This document shows, piece by piece, positions 43,238 through 51,615 of a stretch of 64,000 nt of DNA. This DNA comes from Nitrospirillum iridis (GTDB lineage: Bacteria > Pseudomonadota > Alphaproteobacteria > Azospirillales > Azospirillaceae). The stretch spans positions 124,001 through 188,000 of the forward strand of contig NZ_JACIIZ010000010.1 in NCBI RefSeq assembly GCF_014205765.1, written 5' to 3'. The translations under genes were made by a program, and so were the position numbers. The notes beneath the pieces are model-generated. The model ran no database searches. It saw only the letters and a program-made list of their open reading frames with translations, and was not told the origin of the DNA. Each line of letters opens with the position of its first letter. The first letter of the stretch is position 1.

Positions 43238-43924
43238 ATGGAATTGCTTGGAATGTATCTGGATGAGCATTTGCTGCTGCGATGGCTGCACATCATCGCC
43301 ATGGCCTATTGGCTGGGTGGCGAGTGGGGGGTGTTCAACGCCGCGCGCAACATCACGAACCCCAGCCTGACGCTGGCGGAACGGCGCCGTCACATGGAGA
43401 CGGCCTATCGCATCGACATCCTGCCGCGCACGGGCATCATCCTGCTGCTGCCCCTGGGCCTGCACATGGGGCACAACCTGGGCACCCAGCCGCTGGGCGG
43501 CCCCTGGCTGGTGGGCATGTGGATTTTCGTCGCCGTCTGGGTGGGGCTGGCGCTGACGGCCTTCTTCAAGCGGGGCACCGACCTCGGCATTCGCCTGACC
43601 AAGGCGGACGAGGCCATTCGCTACGTCGTCATTCCGGCCCTGTTCCTGACGGGCGTCTACAGCCTGGTCACCGGCGGCCCCTTCAGCGCCCACTGGTACG
43701 CGGCCAAAGCCACCTTGTTCTCCGGCCTGCTGGTCATCGGCCTGATCCTGCGTTACGTCATGCGCGACTGGGTCATCGCCTTCCGCAAGCTGGCGGCCGA
43801 GGGCTCCACGCCTGAGCTGGAGGACCGCCTGGCGTCGCTCATGGCATTCTCCCGCAAGCTGGCTTACTTCTACTGGGCCGGCATCATCACCATGGCCTTC
43901 CTGGGCACGGTGAAGCCGTTCTGA
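43238..43924 (+). CDS. Integral membrane protein (CopD/DUF2269-like)
   Basis: 228 residues from the ATG at 43238. There are about five membrane segments: LLRWLHIIAMAYWLGGEWGV, GIILLLPLGLHMGHNLG, LVGMWIFVAVWVGLALTAFF, VVIPALFLTGVYSLVTGG and TLFSGLLVIGLILRYV, plus a C-terminal YFYWAGIITMAFLG. WLHIIAMAYWLGG is the CopD/DUF2269-type WxHxxxxxxWxGG motif, whose His may bind heme or metal. Role here unclear. Eleven bases precede the LysR gene, so the two are co-transcribed. Confidence 0.75.
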   Translation: MELLGMYLDEHLLLRWLHIIAMAYWLGGEWGVFNAARNITNPSLTLAERRRHMETAYRIDILPRTGIILLLPLGLHMGHNLGTQPLGGPWLVGMWIFVAVWVGLALTAFFKRGTDLGIRLTKADEAIRYVVIPALFLTGVYSLVTGGPFSAHWYAAKATLFSGLLVIGLILRYVMRDWVIAFRKLAAEGSTPELEDRLASLMAFSRKLAYFYWAGIITMAFLGTVKPF

Positions 43925-43935
43925 CATGGGCGCCC

Positions 43936-44835
43936 ATGGAACTGCGTGACCTTGAGTATTTCCTGGCTGTGGCGGAATCCGGCAGCTTCACCCTGGCCGC
44001 CCAGCAACGCGGCCTCAGCCAGCAGGCTTTGTCCAAATCGCTGGCGCGGTTGGAGGGGGAACTGGGGGTTCCCTTGCTGGAGCGCACGCCCAAGGGCGTG
44101 TTGCTGACCGGGATGGGGGAGGCGCTGCGCATCCGGGCCCAGACGGTGCTGGCGGAAGTCTCGCACTTCCGCCGCGACGTCGACGTGGCGCTGGGGCGCA
44201 GCACCAGCCAACTGGCCTTGGCGTTGAGCCCGGTCGCGTCCGCTGGCGTCGGCCGCAACGCCGTGATCCGGTTGCAACAGCGCTATCCGCGTCTGAACCT
44301 GCGGATCGAGGGCGGACTGGCGCCACAGTTCGTCCGCCTGTTGCTGGCGGGCGAAATCGACCTGGCGGTGACCACCGGTGGCGGTGATGTCGATCCGCAA
44401 ATCATGGTCACGGCCCTGGGCGATGAGCGCTGGCTGGTGGTGGGCCGGCGGGGCAACCCGATGCTGACGCGGGCCCGGTCCATCGCCGACCTGGGTGGCG
44501 CCGATTGGATTTTCGGCAAGTTGCCGGAAGGCCTTGGCCAACCAGTGGACGAGCATTTCCTGGCCGCTGGCGTCCCCCCCATCCAGCCCCGTATCATCAC
44601 CACATCGCTGCCCTTCGCCATATCGGTGTTGGAGGCGACCGACATGCTGGCCATCCTTCCCCGGTCCATGGTCGTGGCGGCCCCCGGCCTGATGGGGCGC
44701 GACCTGGCCCAAGGCGGCTGGACCACCCCCTTGATCGCCATGCGGCGCCGACGGGCCGTGTCCTCGGCGGCGGCAACCGATCTGATCGCCATCCTGCAGG
44801 AGGAAGCCCGGCGGGCCGGCGGCGACATAGAATGA
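43936..44835 (+). CDS. LysR-family transcriptional regulator
   Basis: 299 residues. The N-terminal winged HTH is typical (LRDLEYFLAVAESGSFTLAA, then GLSQQALSKSLARLEGELGV and LLERTPKGVLLTGMGEAL). The effector domain spans about 90-299 (QLALALSPVASAGVGR, EIDLAVTTGGGDVDPQIMVT). It is probably activated by a small carboxylate or aromatic ligand. It lies within a membrane protein-LysR-GntR unit. The palindrome at 43142-43157 upstream of that unit is a possible autoregulatory site. Confidence 0.9.
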   Translation: MELRDLEYFLAVAESGSFTLAAQQRGLSQQALSKSLARLEGELGVPLLERTPKGVLLTGMGEALRIRAQTVLAEVSHFRRDVDVALGRSTSQLALALSPVASAGVGRNAVIRLQQRYPRLNLRIEGGLAPQFVRLLLAGEIDLAVTTGGGDVDPQIMVTALGDERWLVVGRRGNPMLTRARSIADLGGADWIFGKLPEGLGQPVDEHFLAAGVPPIQPRIITTSLPFAISVLEATDMLAILPRSMVVAAPGLMGRDLAQGGWTTPLIAMRRRRAVSSAAATDLIAILQEEARRAGGDIE

Positions 44836-44845
44836 GCGGACGCTG

Positions 44846-45595
44846 GTGAACACCTTGAAGCGCAGGCCGGTCGGAACGGCCCCCCGCTACCGTCAGATCG
44901 CCCAGATTCTGCGCGCCGCCATCGGCAACGGCACCTACAAGGTGGGTGACCTGCTGCCCGGCGAGATCGAACTGTGCGCCCTCTACGACATCTCCCGCCA
45001 CACCGCGCGTGACGCCCTGCGCCTGCTGACGGACGAAGGCCTGGTGGTGCGCCGACGCCGGGCCGGCACCATGGTGACCGCGCCGCCGGGCCCAGCCACG
45101 TTCGTGCAGCCCTTGGGGGGATTCGAGGACCTGTTGCAGTACGCGGGCGAGGCGCGGCTGAGAATCATCTATTACGGTCCGGCGCCGGCCGACGGCCTGG
45201 CCCAGACCCTGGATCTGCTGCCCGATGACTGGCGCGAGCTGCGCGGCTACCGGGGAAAGGGCGCCCAAACCGTGGGCCTGACCCGCATGCTGATCCGCAA
45301 GGATTGCGCCCCGACGGGGAGCGACATCGACGGCGCCAGCTCGGTCGCCGGGGCGATCGAGGCGCGCTTCGGCGTGGTGGCCAGCCGGGTGGACCAGCGC
45401 ATCAGCGCGCTGACATTGTCGTCCCTGCTGGCGCAGTTGCTGGGCGCGCCGGAAGGCAGCGCCGCCCTGCACACCCAGCGCCAATACCGCGACGCGACGG
45501 GGCGGCTTTACCTGGCGACGGAAACCGTCCATCCCGCAGATCGTTTCGCCTACGTCACAAGCTACACCCGCGAGCGGCCCGACATCGACCGATAA
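44846..45595 (+). CDS. GntR/HutC-family regulator with UTRA domain, no. 1
   Basis: 249 residues from a GTG at 44846, 10 bases after the LysR stop; the nearby ATG at 44832 is out of frame. The winged HTH is YRQIAQILRAAIGNGTYKVG, LLPGEIELCALYDISRHTAR and DALRLLTDEGLVVRRRRAGT. The UTRA effector domain follows (SSVAGAIEARFGVVASRVDQ; ALHTQRQYRDATGRLYLATE). UTRA regulators bind small metabolites and usually repress. It lies about 100 bases before the operon carrying operator site B and is a prime candidate for the island's five-site regulator. Confidence 0.9.
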   Translation: MNTLKRRPVGTAPRYRQIAQILRAAIGNGTYKVGDLLPGEIELCALYDISRHTARDALRLLTDEGLVVRRRRAGTMVTAPPGPATFVQPLGGFEDLLQYAGEARLRIIYYGPAPADGLAQTLDLLPDDWRELRGYRGKGAQTVGLTRMLIRKDCAPTGSDIDGASSVAGAIEARFGVVASRVDQRISALTLSSLLAQLLGAPEGSAALHTQRQYRDATGRLYLATETVHPADRFAYVTSYTRERPDIDR

Positions 45596-45645
45596 CACCG
45601 GCATCGTCGTTTCAGGGTTGAGTCGGGGCCGCTCATGCCTTAGAA

Positions 45646-45663
45646 AGGCATAAAGATATACCA
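45646..45663 (-). promoter_or_regulatory. Putative GntR-type operator, site B
   Basis: On the minus strand TGGTAT-ATCTTT-ATGCCT, 31 bases before the amidohydrolase ATG at 45695. It is the site closest to the consensus of the set, and lies immediately downstream of the first GntR gene. Confidence 0.65.
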
Positions 45664-45694
45664 ATAAAGAACCAGGTCAGAAAGGGACGGCAGC

Positions 45695-46384
45695 ATGCGC
45701 TTTGAGCCAACGATGGTGCGCGAGCGGAAGACCGCGCGCGAGATTTTCGAGGAGGTCAGGGCCAACCCCGTGCGCGCCAAGTTCGGCTTTGGCCAGCGGC
45801 TGGCCATCGTCAACGTCGACTTCCAGCAGGCCTATACCCGCCCGGATCTGTTCCCCAAGACCGCCTATGTCACCGATCCCGACCAGATCGCCCACGTGAA
45901 CCGCATCAGCGCCGCGGCGCGCGCCGCCGGCTTCCCCGTCGTCTGGACACGGGTGGCCTACAAGGCCGATGGCGGCGACGCCGGGGTCTGGGGCACGCGG
46001 ACCAACACGCCGGACAGCCTGCAGAACATCCGCCGCGACAGCGATCGGCATGCCTTCGATCCGCGTGTGGAAATCGATACGGCGGTGGACCTGGTCTATG
46101 ACAAGCGTATGCCGTCGGCCTTTTTTGAAAGCCCGCTCGCCAGCTATCTGGTTTGGCACAAGATCGACACCGTGGTGGTGACCGGCGGCAGCACGTCCGG
46201 CTGCGTGCGCGCAACGGCGGTGGACAGCCTGTCCCATGGCTACCGGACCATCGTTCCGGAGGAATGCGTGGCCGACAAGCACGAATCCTATCACTTCGCT
46301 AACCTGACCGACCTGCTGCTGAAATACGCCGACGTGGTCAAGGCGGCCGAGGTCGACGCCCACCTGGCGGCATTGCGGGGCTGA
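45695..46384 (+). CDS. Isochorismatase-superfamily cysteine amidohydrolase, copy 2
   Basis: 229 residues. Catalytic triad D42 (AIVNVDFQQAYTRPD), K137 (LVYDKRMPSAFFES) and C170 (GGSTSGCVRATAVDSLSHGY). The N-terminus is 15-20 residues longer than copy 1 (TAREIFEEVRANPVRAKFGF). It has the N-carbamoylsarcosine amidohydrolase signature, implying hydrolysis of a linear amide or ureide. First gene of an operon with two CE4-fold hydrolases, directly behind operator site B. Opening a cyclic imide or ureide by CE4 proteins, then cleaving the half-amide here, would be a sensible pair. Confidence 0.87.
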   Translation: MRFEPTMVRERKTAREIFEEVRANPVRAKFGFGQRLAIVNVDFQQAYTRPDLFPKTAYVTDPDQIAHVNRISAAARAAGFPVVWTRVAYKADGGDAGVWGTRTNTPDSLQNIRRDSDRHAFDPRVEIDTAVDLVYDKRMPSAFFESPLASYLVWHKIDTVVVTGGSTSGCVRATAVDSLSHGYRTIVPEECVADKHESYHFANLTDLLLKYADVVKAAEVDAHLAALRG

Positions 46385-46422
46385 GGCCCTTTCCCCCATC
46401 CCAAGAAACCGGGAGCCCATCC

Positions 46423-47394
46423 ATGCACGGCGATCCCAACCTTTACGATTTCTGGCCCTACCGCGACCGGCCCAAGATCACCTGGCCGGGCGGCAAGAAG
46501 GTGGCCTTCTGGGTGGCGCCCAACATCGAGTTTTACGAGCTGGACCCACCCGGCAACCCATCCCGCAAGCCCTGGGGTCGCCCCCACCCGGATGTCGTGC
46601 CCTATTCCGCCCGCGACTGGGGCAACCGGGTGGGCCACTGGCGCATAATGGACGTGATGGACGAATGCGGCGTGCGCGGCAGCGTCAGCCTGTCGGTCGC
46701 CATGCTGGACCATCATCCCGAAATCATCCGCGCCTGCGTCGACCGGGATTGGGAGTTCTTCAGCCACGGCATCTACAACACCCGCTATTCCTACGGCATG
46801 ACCGAGGCGCAGGAACGGGCGGTGATCGAGGACAGCATCAAATCGGTGCGGGACGCGACCGGGCAGCGCATCCGCGGCTACCTCGCCCCGGCCCTGACGC
46901 ACACCGAGCGGACGCTGGATCTGCTGGCCGAATACGACTTCTGGTACAGCTGCGACCTGTTCCAGGACGACCAGCCACAGCCGCTGAAGGTCAAGGGCGA
47001 CAAGCGGCTGATCTCCATGCCCTACAGCCTGGAGGTCAACGACGTCATCACCTATGGCGTCTATCACCAGAGCCCGCGCGCCTACGCGGACACCCTGATG
47101 CGCCACTTCGACCAGTTGCTGGAAGAAGGGGCGGAGACCGGCACGGTCATGTGCATCCCGTTGCACGCCTACCTGGTGAGCCACCCGCACCGCATCGGAC
47201 CCTTCCGCGACGCCCTGCGTTATATCACCGGCCACCGGGACGACGTGTGGGTCACGACGGCCAAGGACATCGCCGAATTCTACCTGGCCAACCATTACGA
47301 CCAGACGCTGGCCGACATCCAGGCGCGCGGCTGCGCCCGCGCCGGCACCGGTTTCAACCCCGCGCCCGCCGAATCGGCCGAGGGGGCCCGCTGA
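46423..47394 (+). CDS. CE4-fold (polysaccharide deacetylase/PuuE-like) hydrolase, tandem copy 1
   Basis: 323 residues. NodB-fold features resemble the allantoinase-like PuuE branch rather than chitin deacetylases: VAFWVAPNIEFYELDPPG, ARDWGNRVGHWRIMDVMDEC, SVSLSVAMLDHHPEIIRACV, WEFFSHGIYNTRYSYGMT and GYLAPALTHTERTLDLLAEY. There is no signal peptide, so it acts in the cytosol. Cytosolic members of this branch hydrolyse cyclic amides such as allantoin. It overlaps the second copy at TGATG. With the amidohydrolase upstream it likely acts on a small N-heterocycle or imide, not on polysaccharide. Confidence 0.82.
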   Translation: MHGDPNLYDFWPYRDRPKITWPGGKKVAFWVAPNIEFYELDPPGNPSRKPWGRPHPDVVPYSARDWGNRVGHWRIMDVMDECGVRGSVSLSVAMLDHHPEIIRACVDRDWEFFSHGIYNTRYSYGMTEAQERAVIEDSIKSVRDATGQRIRGYLAPALTHTERTLDLLAEYDFWYSCDLFQDDQPQPLKVKGDKRLISMPYSLEVNDVITYGVYHQSPRAYADTLMRHFDQLLEEGAETGTVMCIPLHAYLVSHPHRIGPFRDALRYITGHRDDVWVTTAKDIAEFYLANHYDQTLADIQARGCARAGTGFNPAPAESAEGAR

Positions 47395-48308
47395 TGAGCA
47401 TCCTTCCCGACAGCTACCTGACCTATCCGCACCGTCATGCCGGGCCGGATCATGGTCATTACCCTGCGGCGCCCTTGCCCGGGCGCCCGCCCATCCGGCT
47501 GCCCGGCGACCTGTCCCTGGGACTCTGGGTCGTCGTGCCGCTGGAATTCTTCCCCCTCAATCCCTCGGGCCAGCCCTTCAAGGCGCCGGGGGCCATGCAG
47601 ACGCCCTATCCGGACCTGCGGCATTACACCACCCGCGACTATGGCAACCGCGTCGGCGCCTACCGGCTGCTGAAACTGTTCGGCAAGCTGGGCCTGAAGG
47701 TCACCTTCGCCGTCCAAGGCGCTGTGGCGGAGCGCTATCCCGCGCTGGTGCGCGACGTGGTGGCGGATGGCCATGACATCTGCGCCCACGGCTGGGACAC
47801 CGACAGCCTGCACCATTCCGCCCTCACGGCGGAACGCGAGCAGCACTACATCCAGCGTACCCTGGAGGCGGTGACAGCGGTGACGGGTCAGCGCCCTGAC
47901 GGCTGGATCAGCCCGGCGCGGGCGGAAGGCTTCCAGACGCCGGCACGCCTGGCCGCCGCCGGGATCCGCTGGTTCGCCGACTGGGCCCATGACGATCTGC
48001 CGACGGCTTTCCATACCGAGGCGGGCGATCTCACGGCCCTGCCCCTCTCCAACGAGTTGGACGACTGGCAGATTCTGATCGCCCATGCCCGGCCCGAGCA
48101 GGAACTGGTGGCGCAGGTGTCGGACGCGGCGGATTGGCTGCTGGCCGAAGCGCGCGCCCAATCCAGCCCGCGCCTGCTGACCCTGACCGTCCGGCCTTAT
48201 GTCTGCGGATTGCCCTATCGCGTCAAGGCGCTGGAGGATAGCCTGAGGGGTGTGCTGACGAGGCCCGGCTGCGGCGGCGTGCGCCCCGGCGATCTAACCA
48301 GTGGTTGA
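47394..48308 (+). CDS. CE4-fold (PuuE-like) hydrolase, tandem copy 2
   Basis: 304 residues. It shares the layout of copy 1: LGLWVVVPLEFFPLNPSGQP, TTRDYGNRVGAYRLLKLFGK, VTFAVQGAVAERYPALVRDV, HDICAHGWDTDSLHHSALTA and GWISPARAEGFQTPARLAAA. The SHG segment of copy 1 reads AHG here. No signal peptide. Both copies conserve the W/YGNRVG motif and the HG near the metal site, so both may be active, possibly as a heteromer. A terminator follows at 48320-48350. Confidence 0.82.
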   Translation: MSILPDSYLTYPHRHAGPDHGHYPAAPLPGRPPIRLPGDLSLGLWVVVPLEFFPLNPSGQPFKAPGAMQTPYPDLRHYTTRDYGNRVGAYRLLKLFGKLGLKVTFAVQGAVAERYPALVRDVVADGHDICAHGWDTDSLHHSALTAEREQHYIQRTLEAVTAVTGQRPDGWISPARAEGFQTPARLAAAGIRWFADWAHDDLPTAFHTEAGDLTALPLSNELDDWQILIAHARPEQELVAQVSDAADWLLAEARAQSSPRLLTLTVRPYVCGLPYRVKALEDSLRGVLTRPGCGGVRPGDLTSG

Positions 48309-48319
48309 GGGTTGAAACC

Positions 48320-48350
48320 GGCGCGGGTCGTGCTTGCACCCGCGCCGTTT
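48320..48350 (+). terminator. Terminator after the CE4 pair
   Basis: GGCGCGGGT (48320-48328) pairs with ACCCGCGCC (48338-48346), followed by GTTT. It separates the amidohydrolase operon from the second GntR gene. Confidence 0.7.
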
Positions 48351-48409
48351 GCCCCCTAGCCTTCCACAGCCATAAGAACTTCGCCACCGAACCGCATCCG
48401 ATAGGATTC

Positions 48410-49204
48410 ATGGACCATTCCGCACACGACACGGGACTGAACCCCGACCAGCTGGATCACACGGCGCCCACGCCGCTGTATCACCAGATCTACCTCGTCC
48501 TGCGCGAGAAGATCCGCAATGGCGAGTTCCCGCCCAACTCCGTCATGCCGGGGGAACAGGAGCTGGCCAAGCTGTTCAACGTGTCGCGCATCACGGTGAA
48601 GCGATCGCTGAATGAGCTTGCGGCCCATGACCTGGTCACCCGGCATCGCGGACGCGGCACGGTTGTGACGGCGTCGGCCACCCTGCCCCAGGTGCACGGC
48701 AGTTTCGATAACCTGATCGAGAGCCTGAAAACCCTGGGCCTGGAAACCGAGGTCGAGGTGCTGGACGTGGCGGAACTGCCGGCGCCCCCCGCCGTGGCCG
48801 GCCTGCTGGACATCGACGCGGGAACCCCGGTACAGCGGGTGGCGCGCCTGCGCAAACTGTCGGGCGAGCCGTTTTCCCACATCGTCCAGTACATGCCCTT
48901 GGATGTCGCCGCCCGCATCAGCCGGGCTGACATGGAGACGGTGCCGACGCTGGTGTCGCTGGAGCGCGCGGGCTTCGCGCCGCATGAGGCCGAACAGTGG
49001 ATTACGGCCGTCGGCGCCGAGCCGCCGGTGGCGACGGCCCTGGAAATGGCGCCGGGCGCGCCGGTGCTGCGCGTGGAGCGGGTGGTGCGGGATAAAAGCG
49101 GTCGTGGCGTGCAGATCATCCACGCCAATTATCGCCCCGACCGGTTCAAATACCACATGCGGTCGGGCCGCAAGGCCATCGGCGGCTGGAAGTCAGAGGG
49201 GTGA
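48410..49204 (+). CDS. GntR/HutC-family regulator with UTRA domain, no. 2
   Basis: 264 residues from the ATG at 48410. Winged HTH: LYHQIYLVLREKIRNGEFPP, SVMPGEQELAKLFNVSRITV and KRSLNELAAHDLVTRHRGRG. UTRA domain: AGTPVQRVARLRKLSGEPFS, VQYMPLDVAARISRADM, and APVLRVERVVRDKSGRGVQI. It is an alternative candidate for recognising the five-site motif. It sits alone between a terminator and the convergent SDR gene. Confidence 0.9.
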   Translation: MDHSAHDTGLNPDQLDHTAPTPLYHQIYLVLREKIRNGEFPPNSVMPGEQELAKLFNVSRITVKRSLNELAAHDLVTRHRGRGTVVTASATLPQVHGSFDNLIESLKTLGLETEVEVLDVAELPAPPAVAGLLDIDAGTPVQRVARLRKLSGEPFSHIVQYMPLDVAARISRADMETVPTLVSLERAGFAPHEAEQWITAVGAEPPVATALEMAPGAPVLRVERVVRDKSGRGVQIIHANYRPDRFKYHMRSGRKAIGGWKSEG

Positions 49205-49205
49205 C

Positions 49206-49231
49206 CGCCCCCGCCACTGCCGGCGGGGGCG
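49206..49231. terminator. Shared terminator between GntR no. 2 and the SDR gene
   Basis: A perfect 10-bp stem (CGCCCCCGCC 49206-49215 with GGCGGGGGCG 49222-49231) lies between the convergent genes. T-runs are weak on both sides. Confidence 0.6.
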
Positions 49232-49240
49232 TCATCGACC

Positions 49241-50092
49241 TCAGTGCGGCTCCTCGCCGCCCGAAACGTTCATGCTTTCAGCGGTGATGTAGACGGCTTC
49301 ATCGGAGCACAGGAAGGCGACGGCGTTGGCGGTGTCCTGGGGCAGGCCTGGCCGCCCCATCGGGATGCGGCCCTTCATCGCCTCCAGATACTGCTCCATC
49401 GTCAGGCCGAGTTGCTTGGAGAAATACTCGTTCTGCCAGGCGCCCAAACCGGTGGTCACATGGTTGGGGCAGACATTGTTGACAGTGATGCCGTGCCGTC
49501 CCAGCTCGATGGCGGCCGACCGCACCAGCCCGACCAGACCGTGCTTGGATGAGCAATAGGCGGCCGCGAACGGAAAGCCGGACTTCGCCGCCTGGCTGGC
49601 GATGTTGATCACGCGCCCGCCCCGCCCGGCCGGCGCCATCACTTCCGCCGCCGCCTTCAGGCCGTTGAAACAGCCCGTCAGGTTGACATCGATGACCGCC
49701 TGCCATTCCGACACGTCGGTCTCCAGCAGCGGCTTCATCAAATAGCCGATGCCGGCGTTGTTGATCCAGAAGTCCAGGCCGCCCAGGCGCTCCACCGCGA
49801 AGGTGGCCAGGGCGCGCATCTGGTCCATGTCCCGCACGTCGCAGATGAAGGTTTCGATGCGGGCGCCGGTGTCGGCGGCGATGTCCGCCGCCACGGCCTG
49901 AAGTTCGGAAACGGCACCGATCATGCCGTCCGGCGTCGCCGCGTCGGCCGCACGGCCGATATCCGACAGGATGACGGCGGCGCCATCGGCGGCCAGCCGC
50001 CGGGCGATCGCCTCGCCCAGTCCCTTGCGGCGCCCGGCGCCGGTGACGACCGCGACCTTGCCGGCGAAGCGGCCCTGCCCTTGGTGTTGCAT
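49241..50092 (-). CDS. Short-chain dehydrogenase/reductase
   Basis: 283 residues from the ATG at 50092, preceded by GAGGGA. Rossmann motif VAVVTGAGRRKGLGEAIARR, NNAG motif in DFWINNAGIGYLMKPLLE, catalytic Ser in VINIASQAAKSG, and YCSSKHGLVGLVRS (YxxxK as Y-C-S-S-K). NAD(P)-dependent alcohol/ketone interconversion. Twenty-eight bases after the flavoprotein gene on the same strand, so they form a two-gene unit likely controlled from operator site D. Confidence 0.9.
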   Translation of the reverse strand: MQHQGQGRFAGKVAVVTGAGRRKGLGEAIARRLAADGAAVILSDIGRAADAATPDGMIGAVSELQAVAADIAADTGARIETFICDVRDMDQMRALATFAVERLGGLDFWINNAGIGYLMKPLLETDVSEWQAVIDVNLTGCFNGLKAAAEVMAPAGRGGRVINIASQAAKSGFPFAAAYCSSKHGLVGLVRSAAIELGRHGITVNNVCPNHVTTGLGAWQNEYFSKQLGLTMEQYLEAMKGRIPMGRPGLPQDTANAVAFLCSDEAVYITAESMNVSGGEEPH

Positions 50093-50120
50093 TCCCTCGC
50101 TCTCCCTTTCCTCAATGCCC

Positions 50121-51518
50121 TCAAGTGGCGGCAAGCAACCGGGCGGCGGCGTCCCCCGCCACCCGTCCCAGCGTCACGGCCATGCAAAGCCCGGCCCCCG
50201 GCAGATAGCCTGAGGGACCGGGGCCGCCGATGCTGCGGGCCGCCCCGCCGCCCGCGAACAGGTTGGGCAGGGACCCGCCCGACGCCCGCTGCACCCGGGC
50301 ATCGGCGTCAACCACCAAACCGCCCTGGGTATGGAACAGGGCGCCGGTCACACGGATGGCATAGTAGGGCGGCGCCAGGACGGGGCCGGTGAAGCGCCGG
50401 CCGAACGCGTCCACCCCGCCATCGGCGATATGGGTCGCCACCTGCGCCAACGTCGCGGACAGGCCGGCCGGCTCTATGCCCGCCAACGCCGCCAGGGCCG
50501 CGACGCCATCCGCCTGGCGGACGCCCCCCGCCTCGCGCAGCGCCACATATTGCGGCAGGCTGGCGCAGCTTTCATGGATGCGCTGGTCATAGATCACCCA
50601 GGCCAAACCGTCGGGCTGGGCGATGACGCGGGCGCCAGCGCCCGACACGTCCTCAAGCTCGTGCGCGAAGCGCGCGCCCAGACGGTTAACCTGGATCCCA
50701 CCCTCGATCAGGAAACGCGGGTTGACGTCGATGGCGGCCGGGGAGGCGAGCAGGCCCAGCCCCTGATAGGCATCCATATCCGCCAGCGCCGCGCCCAGGG
50801 CCTGGCCCCAGGCGATGCCTTCACCCTGGTTGCCTTCCCACCCGAAATAGGGGGCATCGGCCATGGTGGGGATGAACCGGCGCACCATGGCGGCGTTGCC
50901 GCCGAAACCACAGGTCGCCAAAATCAAGGCCTGGCAACCGATGTCCTCGACACTGCCGTCAGGCCGACCCAGGCGCACGCCCGTCACCCGTTCGCCATCG
51001 GCATGGATGTCGGTCACGTGGGCGCTGGTCAGGATGTCGACCCCGGCGGCCTGGCAGGCCGATAGCAGACGTTGCATGAGATCCTGCCCGGTCCGGCCAG
51101 GCGTGACGTGCATGCGCATCACGCTATGGCCGAAGGCGGGCTTCCACCCCGTCTCCAACAGCAGCGGCACCCCGTGCTTTTGCGACAGCCAGTCCAGCGT
51201 GGGCCCGGAACGGGCCCCCACCAACCGGGCCAACAGCGGGTCGGCGTGGCCGCCCGTCTTGGCCATGACGTCGTCAAAAAAACGGTCGGCGCCGTCGTCG
51301 ACGCCATGGCGGCGCTGTTCCGCCGACCCTGAGGCGCACAAGGCGCCCAGCGACATCGACGTGCTACCCTGGGGCAGGGCGTCCCGCTCCACCACCACCA
51401 CGTCGACACCGGCATCCCGCGCCGCCAGGGCCGCCACCAGCCCACAGGCGCCGCCGCCGATGACCAGCAGGGGGACAGTGACCTCAAAAGGTGTGTCGCG
51501 ACCCGAGATAATTGACAT
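50121..51518 (-). CDS. FAD-dependent fumarate-reductase/tricarballylate-dehydrogenase-like flavoprotein
   Basis: 465 residues. N-terminal FAD motif VPLLVIGGGACGLVAALAAR with the acidic end VVVVERDALPQGSTS. The core LILATCGFGGNAAMVRRFIP and C-terminal GALFHTQGGLVVDADARVQR and NLFAGGGAARSIGGPGPSGY are typical of the succinate dehydrogenase/fumarate reductase/ketosteroid dehydrogenase flavoprotein family. The enzyme likely introduces or removes a C=C bond alpha-beta to a carboxyl or keto group. In context it could make an unsaturated diacid for a hydratase. First gene of the minus-strand unit; divergent from MmgE/PrpD across site D. Confidence 0.87.
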   Translation of the reverse strand: MSIISGRDTPFEVTVPLLVIGGGACGLVAALAARDAGVDVVVVERDALPQGSTSMSLGALCASGSAEQRRHGVDDGADRFFDDVMAKTGGHADPLLARLVGARSGPTLDWLSQKHGVPLLLETGWKPAFGHSVMRMHVTPGRTGQDLMQRLLSACQAAGVDILTSAHVTDIHADGERVTGVRLGRPDGSVEDIGCQALILATCGFGGNAAMVRRFIPTMADAPYFGWEGNQGEGIAWGQALGAALADMDAYQGLGLLASPAAIDVNPRFLIEGGIQVNRLGARFAHELEDVSGAGARVIAQPDGLAWVIYDQRIHESCASLPQYVALREAGGVRQADGVAALAALAGIEPAGLSATLAQVATHIADGGVDAFGRRFTGPVLAPPYYAIRVTGALFHTQGGLVVDADARVQRASGGSLPNLFAGGGAARSIGGPGPSGYLPGAGLCMAVTLGRVAGDAAARLLAAT

Positions 51519-51546
51519 GCTAAAGCCCGCCCACCGATATTGTTAT

Positions 51547-51564
51547 TGGTATAATGGCATACTA
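51547..51564. promoter_or_regulatory. Putative GntR-type operator, site D (divergent promoter)
   Basis: TGGTAT-AATGGC-ATACTA between divergent genes: 28 bases from the flavoprotein ATG at 51518 and 51 bases from the MmgE/PrpD GTG at 51616. The extended TTATTGGTATA is shared with site B (minus strand). One bound regulator could control both directions. Confidence 0.6.
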
Positions 51565-51615
51565 TTATTCCTTTTCAAGGATCATGAACATCCGCCCTTG
51601 ATTGGAGACCGTCCC

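Noticed and set aside
46423-48308. Chitin or peptidoglycan deacetylase function for the CE4 pair
   Set aside because: No signal peptides or membrane anchors, and neighbours are amidohydrolase and GntR genes, which fit cytosolic cyclic-amide hydrolysis better.
48320-48350. Attenuator or riboswitch before GntR no. 2
   Set aside because: The hairpin is a simple GC stem with a short T tail directly after the CE4 gene stop, which a terminator explains fully.
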